DNA of 64,000 nucleotides from Phycisphaerae bacterium (GCA_028289375.1 JANQQK010000079.1:40330-104329); one strand, 5' to 3'. Positions 8,707 through 17,867 are shown, numbered from the stretch's first letter. Program-made: numbers and translations. The notes: a model not told the origin generated them from the letters alone.

Positions 8707-8894
8707 CTTGGGGGTTATCCTGGATGTCGTGATCTCATCGGAGCATGCACGCTTGGCCAATGTCTTCGGGAAACTGCGGTCTCAGGCCTGGGATGCGGGC
8801 GGAATCGCAGGGGGGAGAGGGGCGTGGGGCGACAGAACCCCCGTGCCTCGGCCATCGAGGATACCGTGATCTCAAGCCGGCTTTCAGGCGGCGA

Positions 8895-9080
8895 TCAGAG
8901 CTGTGACGGCTCGGACCGCACCTCAAGAACGCGCTTCCGCAATTCCTGAGCGGAGGCTTTGATGTCCTGCATCGCCTTGCGGACGCGCGTGCCTGCGGCT
9001 TTGTTGCCTCCGGCGGCTTTGGCGACGTCCTCAGCGGCGGACTCAACGAGTTGTTTGAGACGATCGTATTCTTCCATCAT
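8895..9080 (-). CDS. Hc1-type histone-like protein
   Basis: This 61-residue, all-helical protein matches the Hc1 histone-like family of Chlamydiae and Planctomycetes. Visible features are MMEEYDRLKQLVESAAEDV, the GNKAAGTRVRKAMQDIK core, and a basic C-terminal half (LRKRVLEVR). It probably binds DNA or shapes the nucleoid. It lacks the long Lys/Ala/Pro tail of chlamydial Hc1. A GGGAGG ribosome-binding site lies about 8 bases before the first of two ATGs. It stands alone between divergent genes. Confidence 0.85.
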   Translation of the reverse strand: MMEEYDRLKQLVESAAEDVAKAAGGNKAAGTRVRKAMQDIKASAQELRKRVLEVRSEPSQL

Positions 9081-9385
9081 TCGAATGCCTCCCGGGCATG
9101 TGTCGTCGTGGTCATCACTCCCAGCCGGAGTCTATCACTGCTTTTATCGGTCGGCAAAGCAAAATCGCCACGCAAAACAAAATTTGAAGCTATGCTGGAT
9201 CGGCGATTTTGGTATCCATACGCCCTTAAAGCGTGGCCGTATGCAATCTAAGTCTATGAATAAGAGATGTTTACATCGCCTTGGTCCGTACTGTGGCGTC
9301 TGTCGCCCAAGTATCGTCAAGGGGCTTCGCGGCCACGTCCGATATTTTCGTGTTGCTTGAATTCTGCACGAAAGTCGAGGCTGCC
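9081..9385. other. Gene-free divergent region with two hairpins
   Basis: These 305 bases separate the Hc1 gene from the TPR gene. No gene is supported. Two inverted repeats stand out: a 10-bp arm pair at 9160-9169 and 9202-9211, then a CATACG/CGTATG pair at 9217-9222 and 9238-9243 with two further G-C pairs inside. They may be transcript structures of the TPR gene leader or of the divergent Hc1 leader. Confidence 0.4.
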
Positions 9386-10621
9386 ATGTCACCGATCCGC
9401 CCCACGCGTTGTTTGTCCCACGTCATTGTGACCCTTATCCTTGGCGTCTTTGCGTCCGTCGCTGTCTCGCAGGAGACGGAAACGCTGGCCGTTCGGTCGT
9501 TTGAGATCGGGTTTGATGTGGTCGACGCTCGCGCGGACGACACGGTCACCCTTTGGTACACCCATGACGACGGTAACACCTGGGCGAAATGGAAAACCGT
9601 GGCAGCCGAGGCTGGCGGCATCAGTTTTGACGCCGCGCATGATGGATCATACGGATTCCGGCTCGCCATCAACGGCTCGAACGGCGTGGAACCTCTCGAG
9701 ACCTTCTGGACGTGGGTGGATGGTGAGCCGCCGGTACTCCAACTGCATCCGTTGAATCTGGAGCATGGCGCGGGGATTCAGCCGGTGGTGCTCGTGCGTT
9801 GGACCGCGGTGGATGCGGGCTTGGCGCGACGACCGGTGTCGCTGGCGTATCGTGTCGGCGTCAAAGGACAATGGCATGGTATTGAGGATGGCGTGGCCAA
9901 CACCGGTTCCTATGACTGGCGGTTGCCCGAGGGCGTCTCCGGGGATGTTGCGATCCGGGTTCGGTGCGTCGATCGGGCGGGTCATGCTGCGTCTGCGGTG
10001 GGGACGTCTTCGGTGCCGAGTCGCAACGTTGAGGATATCGAGTCATTCGGTTCGCTGCCGCGGAATGTCAAGGCGTTTGTAGGTCAGGATCTGCCTCAGG
10101 AACGCGGCGTGCGGGAGGCTGACCGCGAGCGGGCAGACAAGTTGTTCGACAAGGCTCAGCAGCATGTTGCACGAACGGAGTATCGTTTGGCGGCGTCACG
10201 TTTGCGGGATGTGTTGGCGATTGATCCGCAGCGGGTGGATGCGCTTGTGACGCTTGGTGGGGTTCTGTACGCTCAGGGGCTGAAGGACGAGGCGCTGGAG
10301 TCGTATGGATTGGCGCTGAGTCAACGTCCAAACTCTTACGAGGCGCTGGAAGGGTCGGCGTTGGTGCACCTGGGTGAGAAACGGTTCGGTGCAGCCGTGC
10401 AGCAACTATCGCAGATTGTGCGGAACGATCCGAACCATGCACAGACGTGGCTGCATCTGGGAGACGTGGCCATCTATCAGGGGGATGAGATTCTGGCGCG
10501 GGAACATTACAAGCGCGTTCTCGGGATTCCGACGGCGTCGTCGGAGTTGACGACGCAGGCACGATCGCGGCTTCAGAATCTGAGGCGATTGGCGACGGAT
10601 TTTCGACAAACGGATCGGTGA
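9386..10621 (+). CDS. Secreted TPR-repeat protein
   Basis: The 411-residue product starts at an ATG with GAGG 8 bases upstream. A signal peptide covers about residues 1-30 (VIVTLILGVFASVAVSQ). Beta-rich, Ig-like sequence follows to about residue 220, and then several tetratricopeptide repeats (about 235-390), for example ALVTLGGVLYAQGLKDEALE and AQTWLHLGDVAIYQGDEILA. TPRs mediate protein-protein contacts, so an extracytoplasmic scaffolding role is likely. Its stop overlaps a GTG start of holA by four bases, which suggests co-transcription. Confidence 0.75.
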   Translation: MSPIRPTRCLSHVIVTLILGVFASVAVSQETETLAVRSFEIGFDVVDARADDTVTLWYTHDDGNTWAKWKTVAAEAGGISFDAAHDGSYGFRLAINGSNGVEPLETFWTWVDGEPPVLQLHPLNLEHGAGIQPVVLVRWTAVDAGLARRPVSLAYRVGVKGQWHGIEDGVANTGSYDWRLPEGVSGDVAIRVRCVDRAGHAASAVGTSSVPSRNVEDIESFGSLPRNVKAFVGQDLPQERGVREADRERADKLFDKAQQHVARTEYRLAASRLRDVLAIDPQRVDALVTLGGVLYAQGLKDEALESYGLALSQRPNSYEALEGSALVHLGEKRFGAAVQQLSQIVRNDPNHAQTWLHLGDVAIYQGDEILAREHYKRVLGIPTASSELTTQARSRLQNLRRLATDFRQTDR

Positions 10622-11601
10622 TCATGGCGGGGCAGGCGAAGCTGCAGTTCATTTCGGTCATTCACGGCAAGAATGCGTACGCCCGTCGGATCGCGCTGGA
10701 ACGCGTCATTGAGCGCGAACTCGATGGTGGTGACCGCTCGCTGAATCTGGTGCAGATCGACGGTGCACAAGCGGAAGCAGCCAAGGTGCTCGACGATGTG
10801 CGAACGTATTCACTGCTTGGGGATCGGCGGGTCGTGGTCGTGCGCGATGGCGACAAGTTTCTCGGCAAGCAGGCCAATCGCGACACGATGGCAAAGTTTC
10901 TGGAGAGTGGATGCGAGAGCGGTTGCCTGATTCTTGTGTGTGATGCGCTCGACAAGCGGACCAAGTTTGCCAAGTCGATTGGTGCTGCCGGGGAAGTGAT
11001 TGAGTGCAAGGAATTGAGCGGCAAGGCGCTGACGAGCTGGGTGTGTGAGGCTGCTCGGTCGAGCTACGGCAAGCGGATGGACTACCCGGCGGCGTTGCGG
11101 CTGGTGGATCATGCGGGAACGGGTCAGGAAGGACTCGATTCGGAACTGGCGAAGCTGTCGTTGTTCGTCGGCGATCGCGAAGAGATCGCGGTGGACGACG
11201 TGGACACGCTCGTCGGTTCCTATCGCGAGGAGAACGTCTTTGCGGTGATGGATGCCATCGCCGAGGGGAATGCGCCGCTCGCACTTGCGCAGTGGCAACA
11301 AGTATTGATGACGGATCGTGCGGCGCCGGGTCGTGCGGTTGGTGGATTGGCGTTCGGCGTTCGGAAGCTGATGAATGCACGACACGCATACGATGAGGGT
11401 GGCAGTCCGGCTGCGTTGGCGCGGCAGTTCTGGATGCGGCCTGATGAGTTTGAACGGCGGATGCAGCGTTTTTCGACGCAGCGATTGGGAGAACTGTTGT
11501 GTGACCTCTTGAGTGCGGACGTGCGCACGAAGACGGGTCTGGGCAACACGGGACGGGAAATCGAGCGCTTTATTGTGAAGCATTGCGCGAACGTCGCGTA
11601 A
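10618..11601 (+). CDS. holA: DNA polymerase III delta subunit
   Basis: The delta subunit of the clamp loader opens the beta clamp. The product (327 residues from the GTG at 10618, 325 from the ATG at 10624) has the HolA layout: an N-terminal Rossmann-like region with VRTYSLLGDRRVVVVRDGDKF and CLILVCDALDKRTKFAK, a lid (SELAKLSLFVGDREEIAVDDV), and a C-terminal collar with FAVMDAIAEGNAPLALAQWQ and ALARQFWMRPDEFERRMQRF. The GTGA overlap with the TPR gene points to translational coupling; the ATG six bases on is an equally good start. Confidence 0.85.
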   Translation: MIMAGQAKLQFISVIHGKNAYARRIALERVIERELDGGDRSLNLVQIDGAQAEAAKVLDDVRTYSLLGDRRVVVVRDGDKFLGKQANRDTMAKFLESGCESGCLILVCDALDKRTKFAKSIGAAGEVIECKELSGKALTSWVCEAARSSYGKRMDYPAALRLVDHAGTGQEGLDSELAKLSLFVGDREEIAVDDVDTLVGSYREENVFAVMDAIAEGNAPLALAQWQQVLMTDRAAPGRAVGGLAFGVRKLMNARHAYDEGGSPAALARQFWMRPDEFERRMQRFSTQRLGELLCDLLSADVRTKTGLGNTGREIERFIVKHCANVA

Positions 11602-11640
11602 GGCGAAGAACACATTCAGACTGCGAAGGATCGCACGGTC

Positions 11641-13014
11641 ATGACGAATGGATTCGTTGGACACATCTCGTGGATTTTCATCCTGACGCTACCGCTCACC
11701 GGTGGATGCATCGAGGAAATACGCACGCAAGGACCGCACAGCGGAATGGCTGTGCAGAAGCCCGGACGTGAAGCACCATTGGCGCAGGCCCATGCGCCCA
11801 AGGCGGCTACGGTTGAGGTTGTGCATGATGACGCGGAAGTGGACAAGGTGCGGGAACAGGTGCGGGCCTTCGTGGAGCGGTTGGACAACAAACAGTCCGG
11901 CACGGAGGCTGAGGATCACGCGTCGCGATCATCAAAGGCAATACGCTACGACGGGCGGAAGATGTACCCGCTTGAAGACCGGACGCGAAAGACTTATCCG
12001 CTGAAGCCCAAGGCGTTCACCGGCGTGGATGAGCGTCAGCCAACCACCGCACGCGACGATGTCGTCATCGAAGTTGATGGCGAGGTGGTGGACCCATCTC
12101 AACCAGGTGCGTCATCGGTCGCACCGAATGTGGCGTTGTCGGTCAACGACAGTGCGGAACCGTCGCGCAAGCAGCCGCGGATCATGAACGTCAGCTTCCG
12201 CGTGCCGGATCGTGTTCAACCACCGACACCAACGGGTGATGCCCCAACGACCAATCGCAGTGTGGCGAAGGTGACGTTGGAAGTGAACGCCAGCGTGGCT
12301 GACTACATCGAGGAACTCGTTCGGCTGACGAACGCGGAACCGACGAACGTGGCAGACCGGTGGCGGTTGGCGCTGATGTACATGGTGACCGGTGAAGATG
12401 AGAGGGCCGTGAGCGTGTTCGAATCGCTGCCGGAAGAGACGGCGATGATGATGACGCGCGGGATGGATCTGATGTCGGCGCTGAAGACGGCGGCGATGGA
12501 TCCGGCCCGCGGCGTGGATGGTGCGTTTGCGGCGGCGGATCGGTTGCAACAAATGCTGGCGAACAAGGCGTCGCTGGAGATACCGGCTGTCAAACTTTGT
12601 TCGCGTGTTCAGGCGTTTGCGGTTTATGAAGAATTGCCGACGGGTGTGTTTCGGCCTGGCGTATCGAATCAGGCCATTCTCTACTATGAAGTTGAGAATT
12701 TCGCGACGAAGACGGAGTCGGATGGACAGTTTCGTTCGATGCTGAGCAGTCAGGTGGAGATCATGTCGCCGCAGGGGGACGTGTTGTGGCGGAAGGATGA
12801 GCCGCGGATCGAGGATGTGTCGCGGCGACCGAGGCGTGACTTCTTTGTGGCGCAGCGGATTGTGATCCCCGCCACGCTCGGCGACGGTGAGTATGTGCTG
12901 AAGCTGACGGTGGAGGACAAGTTGGCCGGCAAGCGGACGCAGGCGGTGGAGCGCTTCGCCGTGGGGACGGCGATGGGGGAAGGCACGGCGGGACGGCGGC
13001 ACGGAGGCACGTAG
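11641..13014 (+). CDS. TPR-like lipoprotein
   Basis: The 457-residue product has a signal peptide with a lipobox (LPLTGGC, Cys about residue 23). A long low-complexity, Pro/Ser-rich stretch follows (about 30-190), then a helical region with a TPR-like segment (NVADRWRLALMYMVTGEDERA) and a C-terminal beta domain (YYEVENFATKTESDGQ). AAGGA lies 10 bases before the ATG. It follows holA by 39 bases on the same strand. No enzyme motif is visible; an envelope scaffolding role is plausible. Confidence 0.65.
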   Translation: MTNGFVGHISWIFILTLPLTGGCIEEIRTQGPHSGMAVQKPGREAPLAQAHAPKAATVEVVHDDAEVDKVREQVRAFVERLDNKQSGTEAEDHASRSSKAIRYDGRKMYPLEDRTRKTYPLKPKAFTGVDERQPTTARDDVVIEVDGEVVDPSQPGASSVAPNVALSVNDSAEPSRKQPRIMNVSFRVPDRVQPPTPTGDAPTTNRSVAKVTLEVNASVADYIEELVRLTNAEPTNVADRWRLALMYMVTGEDERAVSVFESLPEETAMMMTRGMDLMSALKTAAMDPARGVDGAFAAADRLQQMLANKASLEIPAVKLCSRVQAFAVYEELPTGVFRPGVSNQAILYYEVENFATKTESDGQFRSMLSSQVEIMSPQGDVLWRKDEPRIEDVSRRPRRDFFVAQRIVIPATLGDGEYVLKLTVEDKLAGKRTQAVERFAVGTAMGEGTAGRRHGGT

Positions 13015-13047
13015 GGAGACGGTTGCAATTGGGGGGACTTGTTTGTT

Positions 13048-13085
13048 ATTCTGAACTCCTGGGGATGGAGAGAGGAGTTCAGAAT
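13048..13085 (+). promoter_or_regulatory. RNA hairpin that hides the ribosome-binding site of the PEP-CTERM gene
   Basis: A perfect 13-bp inverted repeat spans 13048-13060 and 13073-13085, with a 12-base loop. The right arm contains the AGGAG ribosome-binding site and the first two bases of the ATG at 13084, so the folded transcript would block initiation. This is a plausible translational switch; the signal that opens it is unknown. Confidence 0.6.
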
Positions 13086-13830
13086 GGTGGCTTCCATTCG
13101 GCGACTTGTGGTATTGGTTTGGGTGGGTGTTGGATCTCAGGCGGCGCCGACGGTGCGCGCGGAGGGCATCTGGCAGTGGTCGCAGGAGGCGACGGGCAGC
13201 GCGTTCGCGCAAGTGGTGGGCGGAGATGGGGATTCGGACACCTTTGTGCTTGAGGATCCCGTGGACCCATCGTTCAACTTCGGGGCTTTTGACCAAACAC
13301 AGCCGGGAAGCTTCGGAGCGGGGGCAACTGGCTCGGGCAGTGTTTCCTTTCGATTCCCGCGTGCGGATAACTTATTGATTAGTGTCGATGCGGCCGCATC
13401 TTATCTCCCGACGGCTTTTCCTGGCGGCGACAATCCCGGCGGCGAGGCGGACGTGGCGCTGTTCTCGGTGATCGATCTGGTCGTTCCCGATGATGCGACG
13501 ATGTTTGGTCACAATCTCAGGATCAACCAGGACGCCACAGATGTGTTCACAGGCTCCGCGTTGTTCACGATCGAGAACATGACGCAGTCAACGCTGATTC
13601 AGGAGTATTCGACATCGGGCGTGAGCGGTGGCTTCTCCCCGCTCGGCGCCAACGCCGGGGACATCATCCGCATCACATCCAGCATCGAGGCTGACGGCGA
13701 TACTGGCGGACCCGACGGCGCGCGCTTCTACATCGTTGATATGGGTATTGAATTTCGCGTGCCCGAACCGTCGACCGTGCTGTTTCTTGCTGTTGGCAGC
13801 CTGTTGCTGCTGCGGCGCGTCAATGCGTGA
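13084..13830 (+). CDS. PEP-CTERM secreted protein (paralogue 1)
   Basis: The 248-residue product has a signal peptide (VASIRRLVVLVWVGVGSQAA) and a mature start EGIWQWSQEATGS that is shared with the protein at 18191. A beta-rich Gly/Asp body follows. It ends with a PEP-CTERM sorting signal (VPEPSTVLFLAVGSLLLLRR, about residues 226-245), which is a substrate for exosortase and surface display. The exosortase gene is not in this window. The gene carries the RBS-hiding hairpin described at 13048-13085. Confidence 0.85.
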   Translation: MVASIRRLVVLVWVGVGSQAAPTVRAEGIWQWSQEATGSAFAQVVGGDGDSDTFVLEDPVDPSFNFGAFDQTQPGSFGAGATGSGSVSFRFPRADNLLISVDAAASYLPTAFPGGDNPGGEADVALFSVIDLVVPDDATMFGHNLRINQDATDVFTGSALFTIENMTQSTLIQEYSTSGVSGGFSPLGANAGDIIRITSSIEADGDTGGPDGARFYIVDMGIEFRVPEPSTVLFLAVGSLLLLRRVNA

Positions 13831-13834
13831 GGGG

Positions 13835-14230
13835 CTATTGAAACAAGTCGCCGGTGCAGGTGAAGCCACTGCCGGTGAAGGTGATGGTGCCGCCTTGCAG
13901 GGCGACTTCGTCGGCGAAGGTGCAGGTGCCCTGAACGTTGAGCCCCAGGCTGTTCTCGGCGCGCAGTTGAAGTGCTCCGCCAGCGGTTGCGCGGATCGTG
14001 GCATTGCGTCCGGCGCCGGGGAGCACGCGGTTCTCCGGGCCTCTTGCTTCACCGGGGACCAGAAGATGGGCGGTCATGTCGGAATCGTTGAACAGGGAAA
14101 CGTCCCGCTGACCGGAAGTGGGAAACAGGCCGTCAATGTCTTCGAAGATGTTCTCTGCGCATCCGATCATGGTCGATGAGGCGGTGACGGCGATCGACGT
14201 GCAGATTGCGGGGAGGGATTTTCTGAGCAT
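13835..14230 (-). CDS. Small lipoprotein, function unknown
   Basis: This 131-residue product starts at an ATG with GAGGAA six bases upstream, which rules out the longer frame to 14269. The N-terminus is a signal peptide with a lipobox (SSTMIGC, about residues 18-24). The mature protein is a small beta-rich domain (GGALQLRAENSLGLNVQGTC, GGTITFTGSGFTCTG) with two Cys that could pair. It converges with the PEP-CTERM gene, with four bases between them. Envelope location is likely; function is unknown. Confidence 0.65.
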   Translation of the reverse strand: MLRKSLPAICTSIAVTASSTMIGCAENIFEDIDGLFPTSGQRDVSLFNDSDMTAHLLVPGEARGPENRVLPGAGRNATIRATAGGALQLRAENSLGLNVQGTCTFADEVALQGGTITFTGSGFTCTGDLFQ

Positions 14231-14410
14231 GGCGGTTCCTCGGGCGGTCAGGCTTGCGACGGAAATCAACCGGATGATTCCGTTCGCAGTCGGACATCCA
14301 GTCTAGGTACGGTCTTGGCGGTGGTGCAAGGGAATTCCTCTTCGGTGCGGCGTGTTGGGTAGGGGTGTGCCGGTTGTTCAATGGGTGGGGAGGCTGTTAC
14401 CATCGGACGC

Positions 14411-14998
14411 ATGGGTGGTGAGACGGAAGGTGGATCGCGGGTGTCGGCGGGGGTGGATCCTGCGGTGTGGGTCGAGGCGCATGGGGATGCGCTGTTTCGG
14501 TTCGCGATGATGCGTGTTCGGGATCGGGAGGTGGCTGAGGACCTGGTGCAGGAGTGCTTCGTGGCGGCGCTGGGTGCGAAGGAGCGATTTGCGAATCGGT
14601 CGAGCGAGCGGACGTGGCTGGTGGGGATTCTGAAGCGGAAGGTGGTGGACCACTTTCGGCGGAAGTCGCGTGACCCCGGCTGGGGCGAGGGGATGGATGC
14701 TGTGGAGCAGGGGGCGTTCACCGAGAAGGGCTTGTGGCGTGAGATGCCGGGCAAGTGGGGATCGGGTGCGGAAGTGCCAGAGGGTGACCCTGCGTTCTGG
14801 CGTGTGTTTGGGGAGTGTTTGCGGGCGATGCCGTCGGGATTGGCGGAGGTGTTCGTTTTGTACGAAATGGATGGCATGTCTGGGCAAGAAGTGTGTGAGG
14901 TTTTGGGCCTGACGCCGACGAACCTGTGGGCGCGGCTGCATCGATCCCGATTGTGGCTGCGTCAACGGCTGGATGCAACGTGGTTCCGGGCGAGTTGA
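14411..14998 (+). CDS. ECF-type RNA polymerase sigma factor
   Basis: The 195-residue product has sigma region 2 (about residues 20-90: AHGDALFRFAMMRVRDREVAEDLVQECFVAA, then RTWLVGILKRKVVDHFRRK) and region 4 (about 130-185: FVLYEMDGMSGQEVCEVLGL, LWARLHRSRLWLRQRL). It is followed eight bases later by its probable zinc-finger anti-sigma factor. The start is uncertain: ATG at 14381 is the alternative, and the nearest GGGGAGG is too far from either ATG. Confidence 0.85.
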   Translation: MGGETEGGSRVSAGVDPAVWVEAHGDALFRFAMMRVRDREVAEDLVQECFVAALGAKERFANRSSERTWLVGILKRKVVDHFRRKSRDPGWGEGMDAVEQGAFTEKGLWREMPGKWGSGAEVPEGDPAFWRVFGECLRAMPSGLAEVFVLYEMDGMSGQEVCEVLGLTPTNLWARLHRSRLWLRQRLDATWFRAS

Positions 14999-15005
14999 AA
15001 GGACG

Positions 15006-15299
15006 ATGATGTCGTTACGCAACCTATGGCGACTATTGAACTTACCGTGCGATGGGATCACGGAGTTGATGTCGCGTGAGATGGAAGAAGGGCTGTCCGG
15101 CGCGGAGTGGTGGGCGGTGAAGACGCATGCGTTGTATTGCCGGGCGTGCCGGCGTTATCGGACGCAGATCGTTGAGTTGAAGGCGGCGGTTCGGCGATTC
15201 GGGGCTGAAGATGTCGGTGACATGGTGGCGGAGGAAGGTCTTGGGGATGGGGCACGGGCGCGGATGACGCAGTCGCTGCGCGAGGGGATGCGGGACTGA
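15006..15299 (+). CDS. Zinc-finger anti-sigma factor
   Basis: The 97-residue product has the ZAS-type zinc-binding motif: a His, then YCRACRR in THALYCRACRRYRTQ (about residues 34-48). The Cx2C pair and upstream His are the usual ligands. AAAGGA lies two to three bases before the first of two ATGs; the ATG at 15009 may be used instead. There is no membrane segment, so it would be a soluble anti-sigma factor that holds the adjacent ECF sigma factor inactive. The genes are eight bases apart and clearly one operon. Confidence 0.8.
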   Translation: MMSLRNLWRLLNLPCDGITELMSREMEEGLSGAEWWAVKTHALYCRACRRYRTQIVELKAAVRRFGAEDVGDMVAEEGLGDGARARMTQSLREGMRD

Positions 15300-15321
15300 G
15301 GGGAGGCTGCGTCGGGTCGGT

Positions 15322-16188
15322 TCAGTCGCCGGTGAAGGCGCGCTGGAACGTTGCGAAGTCGGCGAAGTCGATGTCGCCGTCATCGTCGAGGTCGACGCAG
15401 GTGCAATCGGGGTTGGTTGAGGTCATGTCTGGGCCTGTGACGCAGGCCAGGTTTTCGTTGAAATCCTGAATGTCGACGTCGCCGTCGTTGTCGCAATCGC
15501 CGGGGACGATGTTGACGGAGTAGGTGATGAAAAGCTCGGGGGCGACCTCCTGCACGTTGATGTTGCGGGAGGCGAAGGCGCGGGCGGTGCGGATGCCGGA
15601 TTCATCGCCGCGGACGAGCCAGCCGAAGTTCGTGGATGGATCGGCGACCCAAGCCTGTACGTCGGCGGTCATCTGATCGGTCGGGCCCCAGGTGTATTCA
15701 CCGGAGTTCGGGCAGACTTGTGAGGCGGAGACGGTGTCGGTGAAGTCGCCGCCCGGGGTGCTCCAGAACTGGTCGGGGAAGAAGGTGTGGTCCCAGGTGG
15801 CGTCGCCGGGTTCGGCGGAGTCGCCGTCGCCGCCGAAGGAGTCAGACTCGCCTTCGCCCCAATCGGACAGCAGTCGGTGAAGGGAGACAACGCCATCGGA
15901 TGTGCCGGCGCCGACGCTGAAGAGGTTCAAATCGAGGGTGACGGATTCGATGGTGGCGTTTGTGGGGATCTCGGTCAGATCGAAGGCGATGCAGCCGCGA
16001 CGGACGGTCTGTCCGCCGTTGGGGCCGACGCGACCGGCGTAGAAGAAGTTGCCCATTCCGTTGCTGAGAGTCGGTGCATCCTCGATGAGGGTGTTGTCCT
16101 TGCTGGGACGGAGCGCGATTTCCTCGGCAAGAGCGATTGATCCGACAAGCGCGAAGATGACGGTGCAGGTGCAAATTCGTGACGACAT
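15322..16188 (-). CDS. Secreted DNRLRE-domain protein with dockerin-like calcium loops
   Basis: The 288-residue product begins with a signal peptide (ICTCTVIFALVGSIALA). A DNRLRE-type beta domain follows: LRPSKDNTLIE, then FDLTEIPTNATIESVTLDL and DWGEGES. The C-terminus has two calcium-binding loops of the dockerin type (DCDNDGDVDIQDF and DLDDDGDIDFADF). AAGGGGA sits six bases before the ATG. Dockerin-like ends are common on planctomycetal exported proteins, usually without a cellulosome. Likely an extracellular or surface structural protein. Confidence 0.8.
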   Translation of the reverse strand: MSSRICTCTVIFALVGSIALAEEIALRPSKDNTLIEDAPTLSNGMGNFFYAGRVGPNGGQTVRRGCIAFDLTEIPTNATIESVTLDLNLFSVGAGTSDGVVSLHRLLSDWGEGESDSFGGDGDSAEPGDATWDHTFFPDQFWSTPGGDFTDTVSASQVCPNSGEYTWGPTDQMTADVQAWVADPSTNFGWLVRGDESGIRTARAFASRNINVQEVAPELFITYSVNIVPGDCDNDGDVDIQDFNENLACVTGPDMTSTNPDCTCVDLDDDGDIDFADFATFQRAFTGD

Positions 16189-16375
16189 AAGAGTCCCCTT
16201 CTGTTAGCGGTTGCTGCGATGGTAGTTGTTTGGGGGTGTTGAATTCAATGGTCCGAGGGCTGTAGTGTGAATTCTGTCGCGGGTGTCGACTCGGACTTTA
16301 TGGCGGTCAGGGTTGCTTGGAAAAAGGGCGGATTCGGGTCGCGGGTGAGGGTGGCGGCGCTTAGAATTCGCGGCC

Positions 16376-17860
16376 ATGTCAAAGACAAAAATCATTGCGA
16401 CGGTGGGGCCGGCGAGTCAGTCGGCAGAGGTTCTGGAGCGGTTTGTCGAGGAAGGTGTCGACGTCGTGCGGTTCAACATGTCGCACGGGACGCTCGAGCA
16501 GCATACCGAGACCTTGGCGACTGTGCGCGCGGTTGCGGAGCGAAAGGGTGCGCATGTTGCGATTCTTGCGGACCTTTGCGGGCCTAAGGTGCGGACGGGG
16601 GAGATGGATCCGGAGCGGTCGACGATCGCGGTCGGTGAAGATTGCGTGATTGCGCGGTCGCTCGATGAAGGTCAGACGGGGACGGCGGCGCGACTTGTTA
16701 CGAATACGGCGCATCTGGTGGATGATCTGCAAGTTGGGCATGCGGTGTTGATCGATGATGGGGCGATTGCGCTGCGGGTGACGGAGACACGGGACGATGA
16801 AGTGACGTGTCGGTGTGGGGCTGGTGGGACGATCGGCAGTCGCAAGGGAATCAATGTGCCGGACACGGATCTGGGCGTGGATTCGATTACGAAGAAGGAT
16901 GTGGCGGATCTGAAGTGGGCGGTGGACTCGAAGGTCGACTTTGTGGCGATGTCGTTTGTGCGGCGTGTGGCGGACATCGAGGCGATCAAGAAGACGCTGC
17001 TGGATCTGGAGGCGGATATTCCGGTGGTGGCGAAGATCGAGACGCCGCAGGCTGTGGAGGTGATTGATGAGATCATCGGTGTGACGGATGCGATTCTGGT
17101 GGCGCGGGGTGATCTTGGGGTTGAGATGGACGTGACGAAGCTGCCGATGCTGCAGAAGTCGATCGTGCTCAAGTGTCATGAGATGGGTCGGCCAGTGATC
17201 GTGGCGACGCAGATGCTGCACAGCATGGTGGAGAACGCGGTGCCGACGCGGGCAGAAGTGAGCGATGTGGCCAATGCGGTGCTGGATGGTGCGGATGCGG
17301 TGATGCTTTCTGCGGAGAGTGCGGCTGGTGCGTTTCCGGTGCCGAGCGTGCGGATGATGCGTCGTATTGCCGAGCAGGTGCATGAGGCGAAGGCGGAGAT
17401 GGGGGATCGGTGGAGCGATTCGTTGGCCCATCGGATGCGGGTGGGGTATTTGCGGGATGCGACGACGTCGGCGGTGGCGCGGAGTGCTGCGTTGGTGGCG
17501 CATGATCTTGGGGCGAAGATGATCGCGGTGTGGTGTCGGCGTGGGACGACGGCGCGGTGGATCAGCAAGTATCGGGTGTCGCAGATGGTGGTGGGGATGT
17601 CGTCTGATGCTGCGACGTGTCGACGGCTGGGGCTGTCGTACGGGATCAGCCCGATGCTGGTGGATGATGTGTTTGCGGAGGGTGATCGGAGTTGGGTGGA
17701 GTTGGAGGAGCTGATTCTGAAGGAGTTTCCAATGAACCCGGAGGACATCATCGTGCTGGTGGGGGATCCGGTGGCGTTGGAGCGGGAGCCTCGGTTGACG
17801 ATTCATGTTGTGGGAGAGCGGCGGAGCCGTTCTGCAGGGACGAAGGGACGAAGGGACTGA
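16376..17860 (+). CDS. pyk: Pyruvate kinase
   Basis: The 494-residue product converts phosphoenolpyruvate and ADP to pyruvate and ATP. It starts at the family N-terminus (MSKTKIIATVGPAS) and has VRFNMSHG, the substrate and metal motif VAKIETPQAVEVIDEI, VARGDLGVEM, GRPVIVATQML and the C-terminal regulatory domain. The last 15 or so residues (RRSRSAGTKGRRD) come from an 8-base tandem repeat at 17836-17867 that also supplies the stop codon. The real protein body ends near GER. It is the lower-glycolysis enzyme closest to the BMC operon, but nothing shows they are co-regulated. Confidence 0.93.
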   Translation: MSKTKIIATVGPASQSAEVLERFVEEGVDVVRFNMSHGTLEQHTETLATVRAVAERKGAHVAILADLCGPKVRTGEMDPERSTIAVGEDCVIARSLDEGQTGTAARLVTNTAHLVDDLQVGHAVLIDDGAIALRVTETRDDEVTCRCGAGGTIGSRKGINVPDTDLGVDSITKKDVADLKWAVDSKVDFVAMSFVRRVADIEAIKKTLLDLEADIPVVAKIETPQAVEVIDEIIGVTDAILVARGDLGVEMDVTKLPMLQKSIVLKCHEMGRPVIVATQMLHSMVENAVPTRAEVSDVANAVLDGADAVMLSAESAAGAFPVPSVRMMRRIAEQVHEAKAEMGDRWSDSLAHRMRVGYLRDATTSAVARSAALVAHDLGAKMIAVWCRRGTTARWISKYRVSQMVVGMSSDAATCRRLGLSYGISPMLVDDVFAEGDRSWVELEELILKEFPMNPEDIIVLVGDPVALEREPRLTIHVVGERRSRSAGTKGRRD

Positions 17861-17867
17861 GGGACAA
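17836..17867 (+). repeat. AGGGAC 8-base tandem repeat (copy 1)
   Basis: Four imperfect copies of an 8-base unit AGGGACNN run across the end of the pyruvate kinase gene and supply its last codons. The same unit recurs at 26908-26947 at the end of the last BMC gene. Confidence 0.7.

Noticed and set aside
9081..9385. A tRNA gene in the gap before the TPR gene
   Set aside because: No T-loop GTTCRANNC motif or cloverleaf was found; the hairpins do not match a tRNA layout.
16379..17806. A minus-strand open frame of about 475 codons
   Set aside because: It is the shadow of pyruvate kinase.
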